DNA from: Clostridiaceae bacterium
GTDB lineage: Bacteria > Bacillota > Clostridia > Oscillospirales > Acutalibacteraceae
Length of the DNA: 64,000 nucleotides
Direction: 5' to 3'
NCBI GenBank assembly: GCA_030530095.1
Contig: JAUMVO010000001.1
Location: 213,602 to 277,601 of the forward strand
Shown: positions 1-8,174 of the stretch, piece by piece
Position numbering within the stretch: the stretch's first letter is position 1
Layout: every line of letters begins with the position of its first letter
The notes under the pieces: model-generated
What the model saw: only the letters and a program-made list of their open reading frames with translations
What the model was told of the DNA's origin: nothing
The model's database searches: none
Translations under genes and position numbers: made by a program

Positions 1-1182
1 TATGAAATTATACTGCCAGAGCGAAACCTTAAAGCCCTTGTCATTAAGCATTTTAATATGTTCTTTCGGATTGGGGAAACGCTCTTCTGAAAATTTCAGG
101 TCACAGTTCCAATCCTCCGTAAACCATGCAGTATCAAGGTGAAGCACATCGCAGGGAATGTCGTTTTCACGCACTTCTTCTGCGATTTTATCAACAACCT
201 CCCACGAGGTATAGCTGTTTCTGCTCATCCACAGTCCGAATGACCACAGGGGAGGGAGCTTTGAAAAACCTGTCAGATGACAGTAGCCCTTAATAATATC
301 CTTCGGTGTTTCGCCTGCAATTACAAAGTAATCAAGCTGACCTTCAAGCACGCCGAACTGAACTGCATTAAGGTCGGTTGTCGCAATCTGCCAGTCGGTT
401 TCAGCGGATGAATTCAGGAACAGACCGTATCCCTTTGTTGAGAGATAAAACGGAATGTTTATGTATGTACGGCGGCTTGTGGTGCCGACAGCATCCTTAT
501 TGTGAAAATCAACCGTTCTGCCGTTTCGGGTCAGAGAATCAAACCTTTCGCCGAGTCCGTAAATAACCTCATCGGTTTCAAGCGAAACGGCTTCAAAGCA
601 GGCGGCTTCATTGCCGTTACTGCTCAACGAGAGGTCATATATATCCGCCGCCTTAAATGCGGTTTTTAGCTCGCTGAAATACTCTGTACCGTCAAGTCTG
701 TTTGCCGTAATTTTGCCCGTTTCACTGTCTATGCGGATTTCAATTTCCTTTGTCCTCACGGTGTTGTTTTCAAATGTAAAATCAACCTTTTCAGGCTCTG
801 CCGTAAGCATCCGGGCATCTTTCGGCAAAAGGGAATACGGGTTTTTAATCTCCTTATCGGATGAAAATACCACCCTGAAAACACTGTCTGTCCAAAGCTC
901 AATATGAAGGTAAAGACGCCCAACTGTTGCCTCGGCAGGTTTATATAAATTAAGCGAGGTTTCGTGAGTGTATGAAAGTACGCTCTTTCTCGCAGATACA
1001 CCGAAGGTGAAGATAACGCCGTTGTCGGATATTTCGGCTTCGGTTATGCCCGAAGGTCTGTTTTGAACGGAAGGGCTGACTCTCATCATATCAAGAGAGC
1101 TTGCGTATTCGGTATTCTGCCGGCTTTCCTTCGTGTTTTCCGAGAATTGCGGAAATGCCTTGTTGCTTACTGCCTTGTTCAT
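1..1182 (-). CDS. Glycoside hydrolase family 31 (alpha-xylosidase-like), partial
   Basis: The frame opens with ATG at 1182 behind an AGAGGT ribosome site and runs off the left edge after 394 codons, so only the N-terminal half is present. It reads as a GH31 enzyme of the YicI/alpha-xylosidase type. There is a beta-sandwich N-domain, then an IYGLGERF motif near residue 205. The start of the catalytic barrel follows, with WSFGLWMSR, DVLHLDTAWF and a WQYNFI end. The nucleophile Asp would lie beyond the window. The protein has no signal peptide, so cytoplasmic cleavage of imported oligosaccharides is inferred. It is divergent from the GH36 gene, which suggests joint use of alpha-linked side chains of plant polysaccharides. 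Alpha-glucosidase activity cannot be excluded from the visible part. Confidence 0.85.
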   Translation of the reverse strand, partial: MNKAVSNKAFPQFSENTKESRQNTEYASSLDMMRVSPSVQNRPSGITEAEISDNGVIFTFGVSARKSVLSYTHETSLNLYKPAEATVGRLYLHIELWTDSVFRVVFSSDKEIKNPYSLLPKDARMLTAEPEKVDFTFENNTVRTKEIEIRIDSETGKITANRLDGTEYFSELKTAFKAADIYDLSLSSNGNEAACFEAVSLETDEVIYGLGERFDSLTRNGRTVDFHNKDAVGTTSRRTYINIPFYLSTKGYGLFLNSSAETDWQIATTDLNAVQFGVLEGQLDYFVIAGETPKDIIKGYCHLTGFSKLPPLWSFGLWMSRNSYTSWEVVDKIAEEVRENDIPCDVLHLDTAWFTEDWNCDLKFSEERFPNPKEHIKMLNDKGFKVSLWQYNFI

Positions 1183-1231
1183 AGTTTTTACCTCTTTTCA
1201 ACGGTGTTCTTATACGGATTTTACTACTGCA

Positions 1232-1260
1232 ATTATACAACAACCCGTTTAATAAAACAA
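1232..1260 (-). promoter_or_regulatory. Sigma-A promoter of the left GH31 gene
   Basis: On the minus strand TTGTTT (1260-1255) is separated by 17 nt from TATAAT (1237-1232), about 50 nt before the ATG. A GCGAGG/CCTCGC hairpin (1263-1279) sits immediately upstream of the -35 box and may be a terminator or a regulator site. Confidence 0.7.
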
Positions 1261-1404
1261 GAGCGAGGAATAACCTCGCCCTTCTGAATTACATATTCAC
1301 CGCCAAGCCTACCTGATTCAGATAACTGTCTGACTGTTCTACGCTTATGGACTGGAAGTTGTCAAACAATTGCAGTCTTTGTCAAATCATTTCGGGAAAT
1401 ATAT

Positions 1405-1432
1405 TTTCAACAAACAAAAAATGTGGTATTAT
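1405..1432 (+). promoter_or_regulatory. Possible promoter of the GH36 gene
   Basis: A weak -35 (TTTCAA, 1405-1410) is followed after 16 nt by TATTAT (1427-1432). The word TTGTCAAA/TTTGTCAAA occurs twice just upstream (about 1358 and 1379), as expected for an activator-dependent sugar-regulated promoter. The rest of 1183-1526 shows nothing else recognisable. Confidence 0.4.
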
Positions 1433-1526
1433 TCTACTGTCAGGTGATTTGAGGCGGAAGCGGAGCATATAAAGCCGATTGATCTGCATCCGTTTTTCCG
1501 GACTGACGGCAAAAAAGAGGTGACAT

Positions 1527-3362
1527 ATGGATTTCGGTATTCAGTTAAAGGTTCGCGGTGACAGCTTCGGCGGGCATTTTATTAACGGACTTTCAATGGC
1601 AAACAGCGAAAGCCTTGATAAGAGCAAGCTCGTCTTTTCCGATAATGAGAAAAGTGAATACGTTTCATCCGACGGATACAAAATTACGGCATATCATATT
1701 GAGAACAGCGGTGTTTACGAGTGTTACACGGTTTTCGAGAACAACTCCGATTATACGGTCACTCTTGAAATGATTTCTTCATTTTGCATAAACAGTGTCA
1801 GCGCCGACACACTTCACAGAGCAACTTCGTTTTGGAGTGCTGAGGGCAAAATATTAAGTCAGAAACTGACCGAACTGAATATGGAGCCCTCGTGGAGCGG
1901 ACATGGTATCAGAATTGAAAAATTCGGTCAGGTCGGCTCAATGCCTGTGCGCAAGTGGTTTCCGTTCGTTGCTCTCGAAAACAGCGAAACAGGTGAATTT
2001 ATCGGGATTCAGCTTTATTGCCCTTCAAGCTGGCAGATAGAGCTTTTCAGAAGGGAAGAACCGCTGACGGTCTCAGGCGGACTGGCGGATTTTGATTTCG
2101 GTCACTGGTGTAAAAACATTCAACCCGGTGAGAGTTTCTCAACTCCGAAGGCAAAAGTTGCAAAAGCAGACAGTCTCAATAAGGTCTGCGATATGCTTGT
2201 CAAGGCTCAGAATCCGGATATTTCTTGTGTTGATGAGGATCTGCCTGTAATATTCAACGAATACTGCACATCGTGGGGAAATCCGACAATTGAGGGACTG
2301 GAAAAAACCGCGCAAAAGTTACAGGGCAGTAAAATCCGCTATCTCGTAATGGACAGCGGTTGGTACAAGGAAAAAAACAAAGACTGGTGGGACACGATAG
2401 GCGACTGGAATGTAAGCAGGGAACTTTTCCCGAACGGACTGAAACCTGTCTGTGATATGATCAGGTCATACGGACTTATTCCGGGAATATGGTTTGAAAT
2501 GGAAAATGTCGCTCCGCTTTCAAATATATATAACCAAACAAAGCATCTGCTCTCGCGTGACGGTATTCCGCTTTCGGTAGGTGGGCACCGTTTTCTTGAT
2601 ATGCGCGACAGTTGGTGTACCGAATATCTCGATGAAAAGGTTGTGAAACTGCTTTCGGACTGCGGTTACGGTTACCTTAAAGTTGACTACAACGAAAATG
2701 TCGGAGTCGGCTGTGACGGAGCGGAAAGTCTGGGCGAAGGACTTCGGCAGTACTCACTTGCAGGTCAGAATTACTTAAAGAGCATAAAAGAAAAATTACC
2801 CGACCTCGTCATTGAAAACTGCGCAAGCGGAGGTCATCGGCTCGAACCTTCAACAATGGAGATTTGCTCGATGGCAAGCTTTTCGGATGCGCACGAGTGC
2901 AGCAGCATTCCCATTATTGCCGCCAACGTTCATCGTATGATCAAACCGAGCCAGAGCCAGATCTGGGCGGTGCTTCGCAAGGACGATGATATCCACAGAA
3001 TATATTACAGTCTGACTGCGGGGTTTCTTGGAAGGCTGTGTTTAAGCGGTGAAGTGTTTGATATTCCCGATGATAATTGGAGTTTGGTGCTTAAGGCGAC
3101 AGAATTCTATTCTGAAATTGCGCCGATAATCAAGAACGGTTACACAAGTGTTATCGAGTGCACCGCTGCCGATTACAGTGATCCCGAGGGATATCAGATT
3201 GTCCTTCGTGAGTTTAACGGCAAAGCACTGCTTGTAGTCCATACATTCAAAGGCGGAGCAAATCCGCCTGTCGAAAAATATCTCGACGGACACACGGTTA
3301 TCAAGTCATTCGGCAGTGAACTTAATGCTGATTTCAGAGGAAAAGTATATCTGCTCTCTTAG
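1527..3362 (+). CDS. Alpha-galactosidase, glycoside hydrolase family 36
   Basis: This is a 611-residue melibiase-type GH36 enzyme expected to release terminal alpha-1,6-galactose from raffinose-family sugars or galactomannan. The N-terminal half is the beta-supersandwich. The barrel begins near residue 240 (NEYCTSWGNP) and carries the VMDSGWYK and W-E-NVAP motifs. The nucleophile is Asp387 in LKVDYN, the substrate-binding loop is ENCASGGHR, and the likely acid/base is Asp454 in SFSDAHE. The length is somewhat short for bacterial GH36 enzymes (about 700), but all the catalytic blocks are visible. There is no signal peptide, so it is probably cytoplasmic. The ATG at 1527 follows a GAGGTGA ribosome site. 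It stands alone between its own promoter and a terminator. Confidence 0.92.
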   Translation: MDFGIQLKVRGDSFGGHFINGLSMANSESLDKSKLVFSDNEKSEYVSSDGYKITAYHIENSGVYECYTVFENNSDYTVTLEMISSFCINSVSADTLHRATSFWSAEGKILSQKLTELNMEPSWSGHGIRIEKFGQVGSMPVRKWFPFVALENSETGEFIGIQLYCPSSWQIELFRREEPLTVSGGLADFDFGHWCKNIQPGESFSTPKAKVAKADSLNKVCDMLVKAQNPDISCVDEDLPVIFNEYCTSWGNPTIEGLEKTAQKLQGSKIRYLVMDSGWYKEKNKDWWDTIGDWNVSRELFPNGLKPVCDMIRSYGLIPGIWFEMENVAPLSNIYNQTKHLLSRDGIPLSVGGHRFLDMRDSWCTEYLDEKVVKLLSDCGYGYLKVDYNENVGVGCDGAESLGEGLRQYSLAGQNYLKSIKEKLPDLVIENCASGGHRLEPSTMEICSMASFSDAHECSSIPIIAANVHRMIKPSQSQIWAVLRKDDDIHRIYYSLTAGFLGRLCLSGEVFDIPDDNWSLVLKATEFYSEIAPIIKNGYTSVIECTAADYSDPEGYQIVLREFNGKALLVVHTFKGGANPPVEKYLDGHTVIKSFGSELNADFRGKVYLLS

Positions 3363-3376
3363 AGAAATGTTACTGT

Positions 3377-3415
3377 CAGCACCTTGCTTTTGCAGGGTGC
3401 TTTTTCTTTTTCAAC
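3377..3415 (+). terminator. Rho-independent terminator after the GH36 gene
   Basis: A ten-pair stem AGCACCTTGC/GCAGGGTGCT with a TTTT loop (one G-U pair) is followed by TTTTTCTTTTT. Confidence 0.85.
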
Positions 3416-3428
3416 GGGCGATACGCTA

Positions 3429-4235
3429 TGTCAAAAAAAGAGCTACCCCCGAGCAATAATTTGCACACAAACAATATATAAACCCTTCCGAAAAATCTTT
3501 CGATTCTCGGGAGGGCTTTTTATATCTTTTTCACAAACACAATTACGGTTAAAATTTTATTTCAATTCTTTGCAGGTTTTTTGAACGAGCATGGAACCGG
3601 TAGCAAAACTAACCGCCGAATCAATCAAAAACGATTTTGTGGCATTTGTGGGAGTTCTGTGACGGGATGTGCGGCAAGACTCAGATTCGCATTCGTAGGG
3701 TGCGACGACCTCGGCGCACCGTTTCCGGACGAGCCTACATTTCGTGCAACGAAATAATCAGGGAGTATCAACAGATACTCCCTGAATAAAAAGCTACGCT
3801 TTGTCGGCTTCGTGGTGTAATGCGATTATCCTGCGCCTAATTCTGAGTGGCAGTTGGCATTCGTTTTCACATCGGTTTTGGGGATTTTATCGGGAAGTCA
3901 TCTCCGGGCATTTTTGGGCGACTTTCTGTGGTCGATATTTAAGCGGGATAAAGCGTGGCGCCTTTTTCGTGCCGCCTCGCAGAAAAACACCGCAACAGCA
4001 ACGCTGTGCGGGATTTAATTTTGACGGCAATTGTTTTTAAAAACGTCATTGCTGACGTCACAAATCGAGTTCGCCTTAGAAAACAAATGGTTTTTAGCAC
4101 CGCATTTTTACCAGCATTAGCGTCATTTCGCTTTTTGGGCATAAAAACTCTCTTAATTGAGAGTCCAAGCATCGCCTGACGGCGTCTTGTTTCGGCAAGC
4201 CGAAAGAACGGGCAGATGCCCGAGCCCGTGCTGAC
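3429..4235. repeat. Long structured direct repeat, copy A (candidate large ncRNA element)
   Basis: This 0.8-kb non-coding stretch matches copy B (8865-9785) in the same orientation. The first 370 nt align almost continuously and a 30-nt tail block is identical (4161-4190 against 9700-9729). The middle differs in sequence and length. It starts with a terminator-like hairpin (3483-3515) and is full of stems. These include 3739-3755 (ATTTCGT/ACGAAAT), 3759-3784 (an 11-bp stem CAGGGAGTATC/GATACTCCCTG) and an enclosing helix 3731-3738/3803-3810. Tail hairpins lie at 4190-4205 and 4209-4222. Several stems are kept in copy B with altered bases. No convincing reading frame is shared by the two copies. 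It lies directly upstream of defence cassette 1. Its strand and function are unknown. Confidence 0.8.
3483..3532 (+). terminator. Terminator-like hairpin at the head of repeat copy A
   Basis: The stem CCCTTCCGA/TCGGGAGGG is followed by TTTTTATATCTTTTT. The single T-G pair is a wobble only on the plus strand and the T-tract is better there, so it acts mainly on plus-strand transcripts. Confidence 0.65.
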
Positions 4236-4287
4236 TTTTATAAGTCCAACTAATGGTACAAAGCGGACAACTGCACCACAAAATGTA

Positions 4288-4316
4288 TTGTCAAAAAATA
4301 TATATTATGGTATGAT
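4288..4316 (+). promoter_or_regulatory. Promoter of defence cassette 1
   Basis: TTGTCA (4288-4293), a 17-nt spacer and TATGAT (4311-4316) lie about 30 nt before the hsdM start codon, just outside the end of repeat copy A. Confidence 0.75.
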
Positions 4317-4352
4317 ATAAAAGTATTATTATATGCATTTAGCAGGTGGATT

Positions 4353-6071
4353 ATGACAGATTTGGAATTAAAACAGTTAAAAGACAATTTATGGCATGCC
4401 GCAGATGTTTTGCGTTCCGGTGCGCATTTGGCGGCGAACAAATACGGTCAGCCGATACTCGGTCTGATTTTCCTTCGTTATGCCGATATTTTGTATAAAC
4501 AGCATAAGGCGGAAATCGACAGCGAATACGAACAGCTGAAGGGCTCACGCAGGGAAAGAAGCATTAAGGACATTTCGATTGAAAAATGCGGTTTCTATCT
4601 TCCCGAGTGCGCTTATTACGATTACATAAACGAAGCTCCCGACACAGCCGAAAAAGCAACGCTTGTCAAAACGGCTATGGAGGAGATTGAAAAGCACAAT
4701 CCGAATATGGACGGTGTGCTTCCGAAAGATGTTTACGGTCAGCTTGTTCCCGAGGAGGAACCCGAGCTGCTTTCCCGTATTGTCCGCATATTCAAGGACA
4801 TTCCCGAGGATATCAGCATTGACCTTTTCGGTGAGATTTACGAATACTTCCTCGGTAACTTTGCGCTTGCCGAAGGTAAGGACGGCGGCACATTTTATAC
4901 GCCTGCGTCTGTTGTCCGTTATATGGTTGAGGTTATTCAGCCCGAAGCGGGGAGTGAGAAAAAGATACTCGACCCTGCCTGCGGTTCGGGCGGCATGTTC
5001 GTTCAGGCGGCGAGGTATATGCACCGCCACAATGCTACAAATGACGATTTAATGAAATTCCGTTGCTACGGCGTTGAGAAGGAACCCGACACGGTCAAGC
5101 TTGCCAAGATGAATCTGTTCCTCAATCATGTCAGGGGCGAAATCACCGAGGCAAATTCCTTCTATTCCGACCCGTATGATGCAGTCGGCAGATTTGACTA
5201 TGTAATGGCAAATCCTCCCTTTAATGTTGACGAGGTTGTTTACGATAAGGTTAAGGATGACAGCCGTTTCAATCAGTACGGAATACCTAAAAATAAATCC
5301 GCCGGCGGCAAAAAGTCCAGTGACAAAAAGGAAACCGTACCGAATGCGAACTATCTCTGGATAAACTATTTCGCAACTGCCCTGAACGAAACGGGCAGGG
5401 CGGCTCTCGTTATGGCGAATTCCGCTTCTGATGCAGGCAAGAGCGAGCTTGAAATCAGAAAACAGCTTATCGAAGCGGGTATTATCAAGCAGATGGTAAC
5501 GCTTCCGTCAAATATGTTTGCGTCGGTTACTCTGCCTGCGACATTATGGTTTTTTGACAAGGAAAAAGCGTCAACCGAAAAGAGGGATGAAATCCTTTTC
5601 ATTGACGCAAGAAACGTCTTTACTCAGGTTGACCGTGCGCACCGCAGATTCAGCGATGAGCAGATTAAAAACCTCGGTATCATAACCCGTCTGTATGAGG
5701 GGAAGACCGAGGAATTTGACGCTCTTATCAGAGAATATGAGCAGAGCAGGGATAACGCCGCCGATGAGGACAAGTCCTACTGGCAGCAGCAGATTGACTG
5801 GCTGACAGAGCGTTTCCCCGAAGGTAAGTATCAGGACGTTATCGGTCTGTGCAAGGCCGCAAAGCTCGAGGGCGAGGACGGAATAATCGATCAGGACTAT
5901 TCTCTCAACGCAGGGCGCTATGTCGGCGTAGTTATTGAAGATGACGGCATGACCGAGGAAGAATTCAGAAGTACAATGCTTTCTTTTAATGAAGAATTAT
6001 CTTCCCTCAACGCACAGGCAAGAGAACTTGAAGAAAAGATTGCTGAGAATATAAAGGAGTTATTTAATTAA
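4353..6071 (+). CDS. hsdM: Type I restriction-modification DNA methyltransferase subunit (HsdM)
   Basis: The 572-residue HsdM would transfer a methyl group from SAM to N6-adenine within a target chosen by an HsdS partner. The helical HsdM N-domain (residues 1-150) is followed by the methylase core, with the SAM site DPACGSGGMF near residue 208 and the catalytic NPPF near residue 287. The C-terminus is a coiled coil of the kind that contacts HsdS. Length and motifs look intact. The ATG at 4353 has an AGGTGG ribosome site. It heads an operon with overlapping junctions. The usual HsdR is absent and HsdS survives only as a short N-terminal piece in the third gene. Whether the methylase is active therefore depends on an unseen or altered specificity subunit. 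Confidence 0.93.
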   Translation: MTDLELKQLKDNLWHAADVLRSGAHLAANKYGQPILGLIFLRYADILYKQHKAEIDSEYEQLKGSRRERSIKDISIEKCGFYLPECAYYDYINEAPDTAEKATLVKTAMEEIEKHNPNMDGVLPKDVYGQLVPEEEPELLSRIVRIFKDIPEDISIDLFGEIYEYFLGNFALAEGKDGGTFYTPASVVRYMVEVIQPEAGSEKKILDPACGSGGMFVQAARYMHRHNATNDDLMKFRCYGVEKEPDTVKLAKMNLFLNHVRGEITEANSFYSDPYDAVGRFDYVMANPPFNVDEVVYDKVKDDSRFNQYGIPKNKSAGGKKSSDKKETVPNANYLWINYFATALNETGRAALVMANSASDAGKSELEIRKQLIEAGIIKQMVTLPSNMFASVTLPATLWFFDKEKASTEKRDEILFIDARNVFTQVDRAHRRFSDEQIKNLGIITRLYEGKTEEFDALIREYEQSRDNAADEDKSYWQQQIDWLTERFPEGKYQDVIGLCKAAKLEGEDGIIDQDYSLNAGRYVGVVIEDDGMTEEEFRSTMLSFNEELSSLNAQARELEEKIAENIKELFN

Positions 6072-6934
6072 TGGCAGAAATTATAGATTACGAACCACCG
6101 GAAGATGACGGGGAAGTATTACCGCCTGAGGAACAATTGAAAAAAGCTCAGGAATCTTTAAATGAGTTAAAAAAGAATATGGCTTTGCTTTTTGACGGCC
6201 CGATTCGCACAGCTGCTTTAGCGGCGTATGATATATCTGAAAGAACAGGCGAGTTCATTAAAGAAATCGGCCGATTAGCCGAAAAAGCGTTAGCGTGCCT
6301 TCCTTTTACTCGACAGTTTTTGTCTATAAGTTATTTGGCTAACGCTCAATATGTTTATTGGGATTATTTAGATGATGATTTTGAAAACGACTTGCTTAAT
6401 GCCGATAATACTGATGAGGTTTTGTTGCAATATCATAAAAAAGATAAGTTCAAATCAGTCCTAGATACTGCTGAAAAATGTCTTAACAGCTCACTCATTC
6501 AATCAAATAGATCCTTGTTTGAACAATCAGTCAAAGCTTTTAAAAGAGGCGATTGTGACATATCTGTGGTTGGATTGATAGCTACAATAGACGGGATGGT
6601 ACCGCTTTTTCCTGACAAGCCAAGACTACTTGATTTAAAAGAACGAATCGAACCGATTCTAAAAAAGCTTGAGAATCAGGAAGCCGTTGATAAGGAAGAG
6701 TTTTCAGAATATATTTTTATTACAACTTTTTCAAATACATATAAAACTATATGGGCTGATTCTTATTTTATAGATGAAGAACCACCTAATTTGAATCGTC
6801 ATTGGATTGTTCATGGAAGATCAAGCCATGATAATACCAAACTTGACTGCATTAAACTGATACATTTCCTTTACGGGATTATACTTCTTGACGAACTGAC
6901 AAAAGCAAGCGACACAGAGGTTGAAAATGTTTAA
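6071..6934 (+). CDS. HEPN-motif protein inserted in a type I RM operon
   Basis: This 287-residue protein is not recognised as a named family. It has an acidic, Pro-rich N-terminus (residues 1-25) and a mostly helical body. Near the C-terminus, the motif N-R243-H-W-I-V-H248-G is an RX4H signature of the kind that forms the catalytic pocket of HEPN ribonucleases. Helical segments with conserved-looking aromatic residues flank it. HEPN proteins in defence loci commonly cut RNA when triggered, so an abortive-infection effector is inferred. Its start overlaps the hsdM stop (TAATG), and its end overlaps the next gene by 8 nt, so co-translation is likely. The position between hsdM and hsdS resembles that of the anticodon nuclease PrrC in the prr locus. 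It has no transmembrane segment. It could also be a non-nuclease HEPN partner protein. Confidence 0.6.
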   Translation: MAEIIDYEPPEDDGEVLPPEEQLKKAQESLNELKKNMALLFDGPIRTAALAAYDISERTGEFIKEIGRLAEKALACLPFTRQFLSISYLANAQYVYWDYLDDDFENDLLNADNTDEVLLQYHKKDKFKSVLDTAEKCLNSSLIQSNRSLFEQSVKAFKRGDCDISVVGLIATIDGMVPLFPDKPRLLDLKERIEPILKKLENQEAVDKEEFSEYIFITTFSNTYKTIWADSYFIDEEPPNLNRHWIVHGRSSHDNTKLDCIKLIHFLYGIILLDELTKASDTEVENV

Positions 6935-8174
6935 AGAGTATCGAATTTCACAAATTGGAGAAGTTGTTGGCGGAGGTACACCGTCAACAAAAATAGAGGA
7001 GTATTGGAACGGAGATATTCCTTGGATTTCTCCAAAAGACTTGACTGATTATAACTCGGTCTATATTAGTCATGGTGAAAACTTTATAACAGAAATATGC
7101 AAAAGCGAATCGATTGAAGATAATCGTACTCTTGATGAATTGTTGGATGATTTAAACTCGCTCGTTGGTCTCAATAAGGTGAAAGAGAAAGTTAATGACT
7201 TAATCGCATATCAAAAGGTCCAGAAACTTCGTCGGGAAAACGGTTTGTATTCTGCAAAAAGCACTTTACATATGGCGTTTACCGGTAATCCTGGTACCGG
7301 TAAAACCACAGTTGCAAGAATAGTCGGGCATATTTATAAACAAATCGGCCTCCTCAGCAAAGGACATTTCGTCGAAGTATCCAGAACCGACTTGATTGCA
7401 GGTTATCAAGGTCAAACCGCACTAAAAGTAAAAGCTGTTATAGAAAAGTCGAAAGGCGGCGTTCTTTTCATCGACGAAGCTTACAGTATAACGGAAAATG
7501 ACCATAGTGACTCATATGGTCGAGAATGCCTAACTGAGCTCACAAAGGCTCTTGAGGATTGCCGAGATGATTTAGTGGTAATAGTCGCAGGTTACACTGA
7601 GCCGATGAAAAAGTTCTTTGAATCAAACCCCGGGTTAAAATCTCGATTCAATACATTTATTGAATTTGAAGATTATAATTCAAACGAGCTTTATGAAATA
7701 CTAAACGGTTTTTGTAAAAATAATGATTACATTTTATCAAAGGAGATAGGTGAAAAAATAAAAAAATATATCGATGATGCCGTTTCTAACAAAGATGATA
7801 ATTTTTCAAACGGCAGATTAGCAAGAAACATTTATGATGATTTAGTTAGGAGATACAAAATGATAATTCCTCATAATAAATTGGTCAGGGACAACATTCC
7901 TCAGATTATTGAGAACAACGGTCAATCAGCAAAGACGGTTATACTTGATGATGAAAAATACACCGCGGCACTTGAAAAGAAACTCAAAGAAGAAACAAGA
8001 GAGTATTTGCAGAGCAAAGAATTGATGGAGCTTGCGGATATTCTTGAGGTTGTTGAAGCACTTGCCAAAAACCGGGGATCGTCTTTTGACGAAGTGCTTG
8101 AACTGAAAAAGCAAAAGCAAGAGAAAAACGGTGCATTTGATAAAAAGGTATTTTTAATCAGCGTTAAGAAGTGA
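6927..8174 (+). CDS. Fusion: HsdS N-terminal fragment - AAA+ ATPase (SpoVK/CbbX-like) - MazG-like domain
   Basis: One uninterrupted 415-residue frame joins three unrelated parts. Residues 1-54 are the start of an HsdS target-recognition domain (GGGTPSTK, IPWISPKDL) and stop abruptly after the motif NFIT. Residues 65-310 are a CbbX/SpoVK-type AAA+ ATPase. It has Walker A GNPGTGKTT at 120-128, Walker B GGVLFIDEAYS, sensor-1 VVIVAGYTEPM and an arginine-finger region LKSRF. Residues 312-415 are a compact MazG/phosphoribosyl-ATP-pyrophosphohydrolase-like domain (KLVRDNIPQII, an E-rich EETREY helix, ELADI). The ATG at 6927 follows GAGG. Met312 (7860) has its own AGGAG seven nt upstream, so the MazG part may also be made separately. 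Most of HsdS is missing, so this is either a recombination scar or a new defence protein. Confidence 0.8.
   Translation: MFKEYRISQIGEVVGGGTPSTKIEEYWNGDIPWISPKDLTDYNSVYISHGENFITEICKSESIEDNRTLDELLDDLNSLVGLNKVKEKVNDLIAYQKVQKLRRENGLYSAKSTLHMAFTGNPGTGKTTVARIVGHIYKQIGLLSKGHFVEVSRTDLIAGYQGQTALKVKAVIEKSKGGVLFIDEAYSITENDHSDSYGRECLTELTKALEDCRDDLVVIVAGYTEPMKKFFESNPGLKSRFNTFIEFEDYNSNELYEILNGFCKNNDYILSKEIGEKIKKYIDDAVSNKDDNFSNGRLARNIYDDLVRRYKMIIPHNKLVRDNIPQIIENNGQSAKTVILDDEKYTAALEKKLKEETREYLQSKELMELADILEVVEALAKNRGSSFDEVLELKKQKQEKNGAFDKKVFLISVKK
7849..7862 (+). promoter_or_regulatory. Internal ribosome binding site before the MazG-like domain
   Basis: AGGAG is followed after about 7 nt by an in-frame ATG at 7860, exactly where the AAA+ domain ends. 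This indicates that the 104-residue MazG-like protein (7860-8174) was, or still is, an independent gene. Confidence 0.6.

Noticed and set aside
3939..4172. Basic 77-residue minus-strand frame inside repeat copy A
   Set aside because: There is no counterpart in copy B, no good ribosome site, and it overlaps structured RNA-like hairpins.
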